A DNA stretch of 16,293 nt from CAYONM01 sp964405325 (GTDB lineage: Bacteria > Planctomycetota > UBA11346): contig CAYONM010000065.1 in the NCBI GenBank assembly GCA_964405325.1, positions 1 through 16,293 on the forward strand, written 5' to 3'. A model generated the notes under the pieces. It had not been told where the DNA came from. It worked only from the letters and a program-made list of their open reading frames with translations, and searched no databases. Positions 15,643 through 16,293 of the stretch are shown here, in pieces. The position numbers were made by a program, and so were the translations under genes. Position 1 is the stretch's first letter, and each line of letters opens with the position of its first letter.

Positions 15643-15992
15643 ATCGTGAATAATGCTGCAGATGCGCTGCTCCGCGAAGAATTCTGAGGGTTATTTATGG
15701 GGTCCAGCACTCGTCGCCCGAATACATGAGGGGAGGCATCGTCAGGCTCACCCATCCCAAGCGCCGAAATCGATGGTCCGATTGCTCCCGACGCGATAGC
15801 GCCAACGCCACACGTACTCCATGCCGCTGAGGAATTCGTCCGCGTTCGCGACCAGACGTTCGCGAAGACGATCATCCAGATCCTGCTGCAAGTCGGTGCT
15901 GCTTCTGGATCAGGCGTACAGCTCCGATGAACTGGGGTCAGCGCGCCGGTCCCCGGTCGGCATGATGGCGCCTCCACTGAAAGGAGGTGCCC
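15643..15992. other. 350-bp region without an intact gene
   Basis: This interval after tspO holds no intact gene or RNA gene that I can support. It contains one coding-like fragment on the minus strand (15748-15909) and ends with an AAGGAGGT ribosome binding site at 15981-15988 serving the open frame at 15993. No intrinsic terminator for tspO was found. Together with the truncated elements to the right, it looks like insertion-prone debris. Confidence 0.5.
15748..15909 (-). pseudogene. Possible 3' remnant of an unrecognised gene
   Basis: A 53-codon minus-strand stretch, open from an upstream stop at 15910-15912 to its own TGA, reads like real protein: DLQQDLDDRLRERLVANADE, then FLSGMEYVWRWRYRVGSN and RTIDFGAWDG. 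The composition (charged helix followed by aromatic-rich segment) is unlike the Arg/Ser/Pro-rich shadow frames around it. It has no start with a ribosome site, so it would be the tail of a longer gene cut off by rearrangement. I do not recognise the family. Confidence 0.35.
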
Positions 15993-16239
15993 ATGCACGA
16001 GCATCATCATCCCGTTTCGAGTACCACGCCACAGCCTGAGCCTTTTGAAGATGCCGCTCGGCGGCCGCGCAAGAGAAGACGCTACGGTGCGCATGAGCGT
16101 GCTGACTGCATTCGGCGCTGGCGGCAGTCCGGCCGGCCTCTCGATGCGTTGGCTGAAGAATATCAAGTCGCGGTTTCCAGCATCCACCGCTGGATATGGA
16201 TAGCGGATCGGCATCAGCAGACGGAGGGAGGGGAGGGGG
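15993..16239 (+). pseudogene. Transposase-like helix-turn-helix protein, 5' part, interrupted by group II intron
   Basis: After a near-perfect Shine-Dalgarno (AAGGAGGT, ATG four bases on) the frame reads MHEHHHPVSS, a basic stretch PRKRRRYGAHERADCI, then RRWRQSGRPLDALAEE and VAVSSIHRWI. This last part resembles the DNA-binding helix-turn-helix of insertion-sequence orfA/accessory proteins. The frame stays open to the window edge, but after about 16239 it is antisense to a group II intron, so the native protein probably ended differently. It is therefore called a truncated gene. The intron is on the opposite strand, so splicing would not rescue this reading frame. IS family not determined. Confidence 0.5.
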
Positions 16240-16293
16240 TCGCGGTAGGGACGGCCCTTACGGGCCGCCCCCCGCACAGATCCGGACGTGCGC
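16239..16293 (-). mobile_element. Group II intron, 3' end (domain VI and part of domain V), continues past the window
   Basis: Read on the minus strand, the window edge begins with GCGCACGUCCGGAUCU (16293-16278), matching the 3' strand of group II intron domain V. A 10-bp stem follows, 16271-16262 with 16257-16248, closed by a GUAA loop and with one G-U pair, as expected of domain VI. Next comes CUACCGCGAC. An A about 8 bases before the likely 3' splice site (near 16239) could be the branch point. The rest of the intron and any reverse transcriptase gene would lie beyond 16293. The boundary is accurate to a few bases at best. Confidence 0.72.

Noticed and set aside
15643..16277. A 214-codon minus-strand frame over the right end
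   Set aside because: It spans the intron 3' end, the antisense of the helix-turn-helix gene and intergenic sequence, and its composition is Ser/Arg/Pro-rich without a recognisable domain.
1..16293. CRISPR array, tRNA or rRNA gene, toxin-antitoxin or phage defence system
   Set aside because: No regularly spaced repeats, no tRNA or rRNA-like sequence, and no recognisable defence gene were seen on either strand.

Overview
This is a GC-rich window of about 16.3 kb from a draft, probably metagenomic, bacterial assembly. It holds a locus for breaking down carbohydrates, partly sulfated ones, with scars of mobile elements and several broken genes. The mix of AraC and LacI regulators beside glycosidases, S1 sulfatases, SGNH esterase-like proteins and a FAD_oxidored-type protein is typical of the Planctomycetes-Verrucomicrobia-Chlamydiae group. 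Kiritimatiellota or Lentisphaerota seem likeliest, but this is inferred from gene content and not from a marker gene.

Layout from left to right: a GH38 alpha-mannosidase gene (minus) diverges from an AraC gene (plus). A second AraC gene (minus) diverges from a transcription unit (plus) made of a secreted PA14/SGNH protein broken by a one-base frameshift, an intact secreted SGNH protein, and the first ~55 residues of a sulfatase. A third AraC gene (minus) diverges from a FAD-dependent oxidoreductase (plus) that has lost its 3' part. This abuts the head of a REP-associated tyrosine transposase (RAYT) remnant (minus), followed by two 15-bp direct repeats. A LacI-type gene (minus) diverges from a tightly coupled operon (plus): a GH32/GH43-like glycosidase, a shrunken glucose-6-phosphate isomerase homologue and a cytoplasmic S1 sulfatase, joined by ATGA overlaps. 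A TspO/MBR membrane protein gene follows. After 350 bp without an intact gene come a transposase-like helix-turn-helix gene start and, at the right edge, the 3' end of a group II intron on the minus strand.

The design is modular: four times in a row a regulator gene is read away from an enzyme gene or operon across a gap of 54 to 122 bp. Each regulator is therefore probably the local sensor for its own enzymes. Secreted SGNH proteins would act on polysaccharide substituents outside the cytoplasm. GH38, the GH32/43-like enzyme and the sulfatase lack signal peptides and would act on imported oligosaccharides.

A run of 100 N sits inside the LacI-linked operon, flanked by two identical 55-bp copies of the same sequence. 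This is almost certainly two contigs overlapping by 55 bp that were scaffolded and not merged, so the operon is continuous in reality. Some other broken genes may be genuine decay or may be assembly errors.
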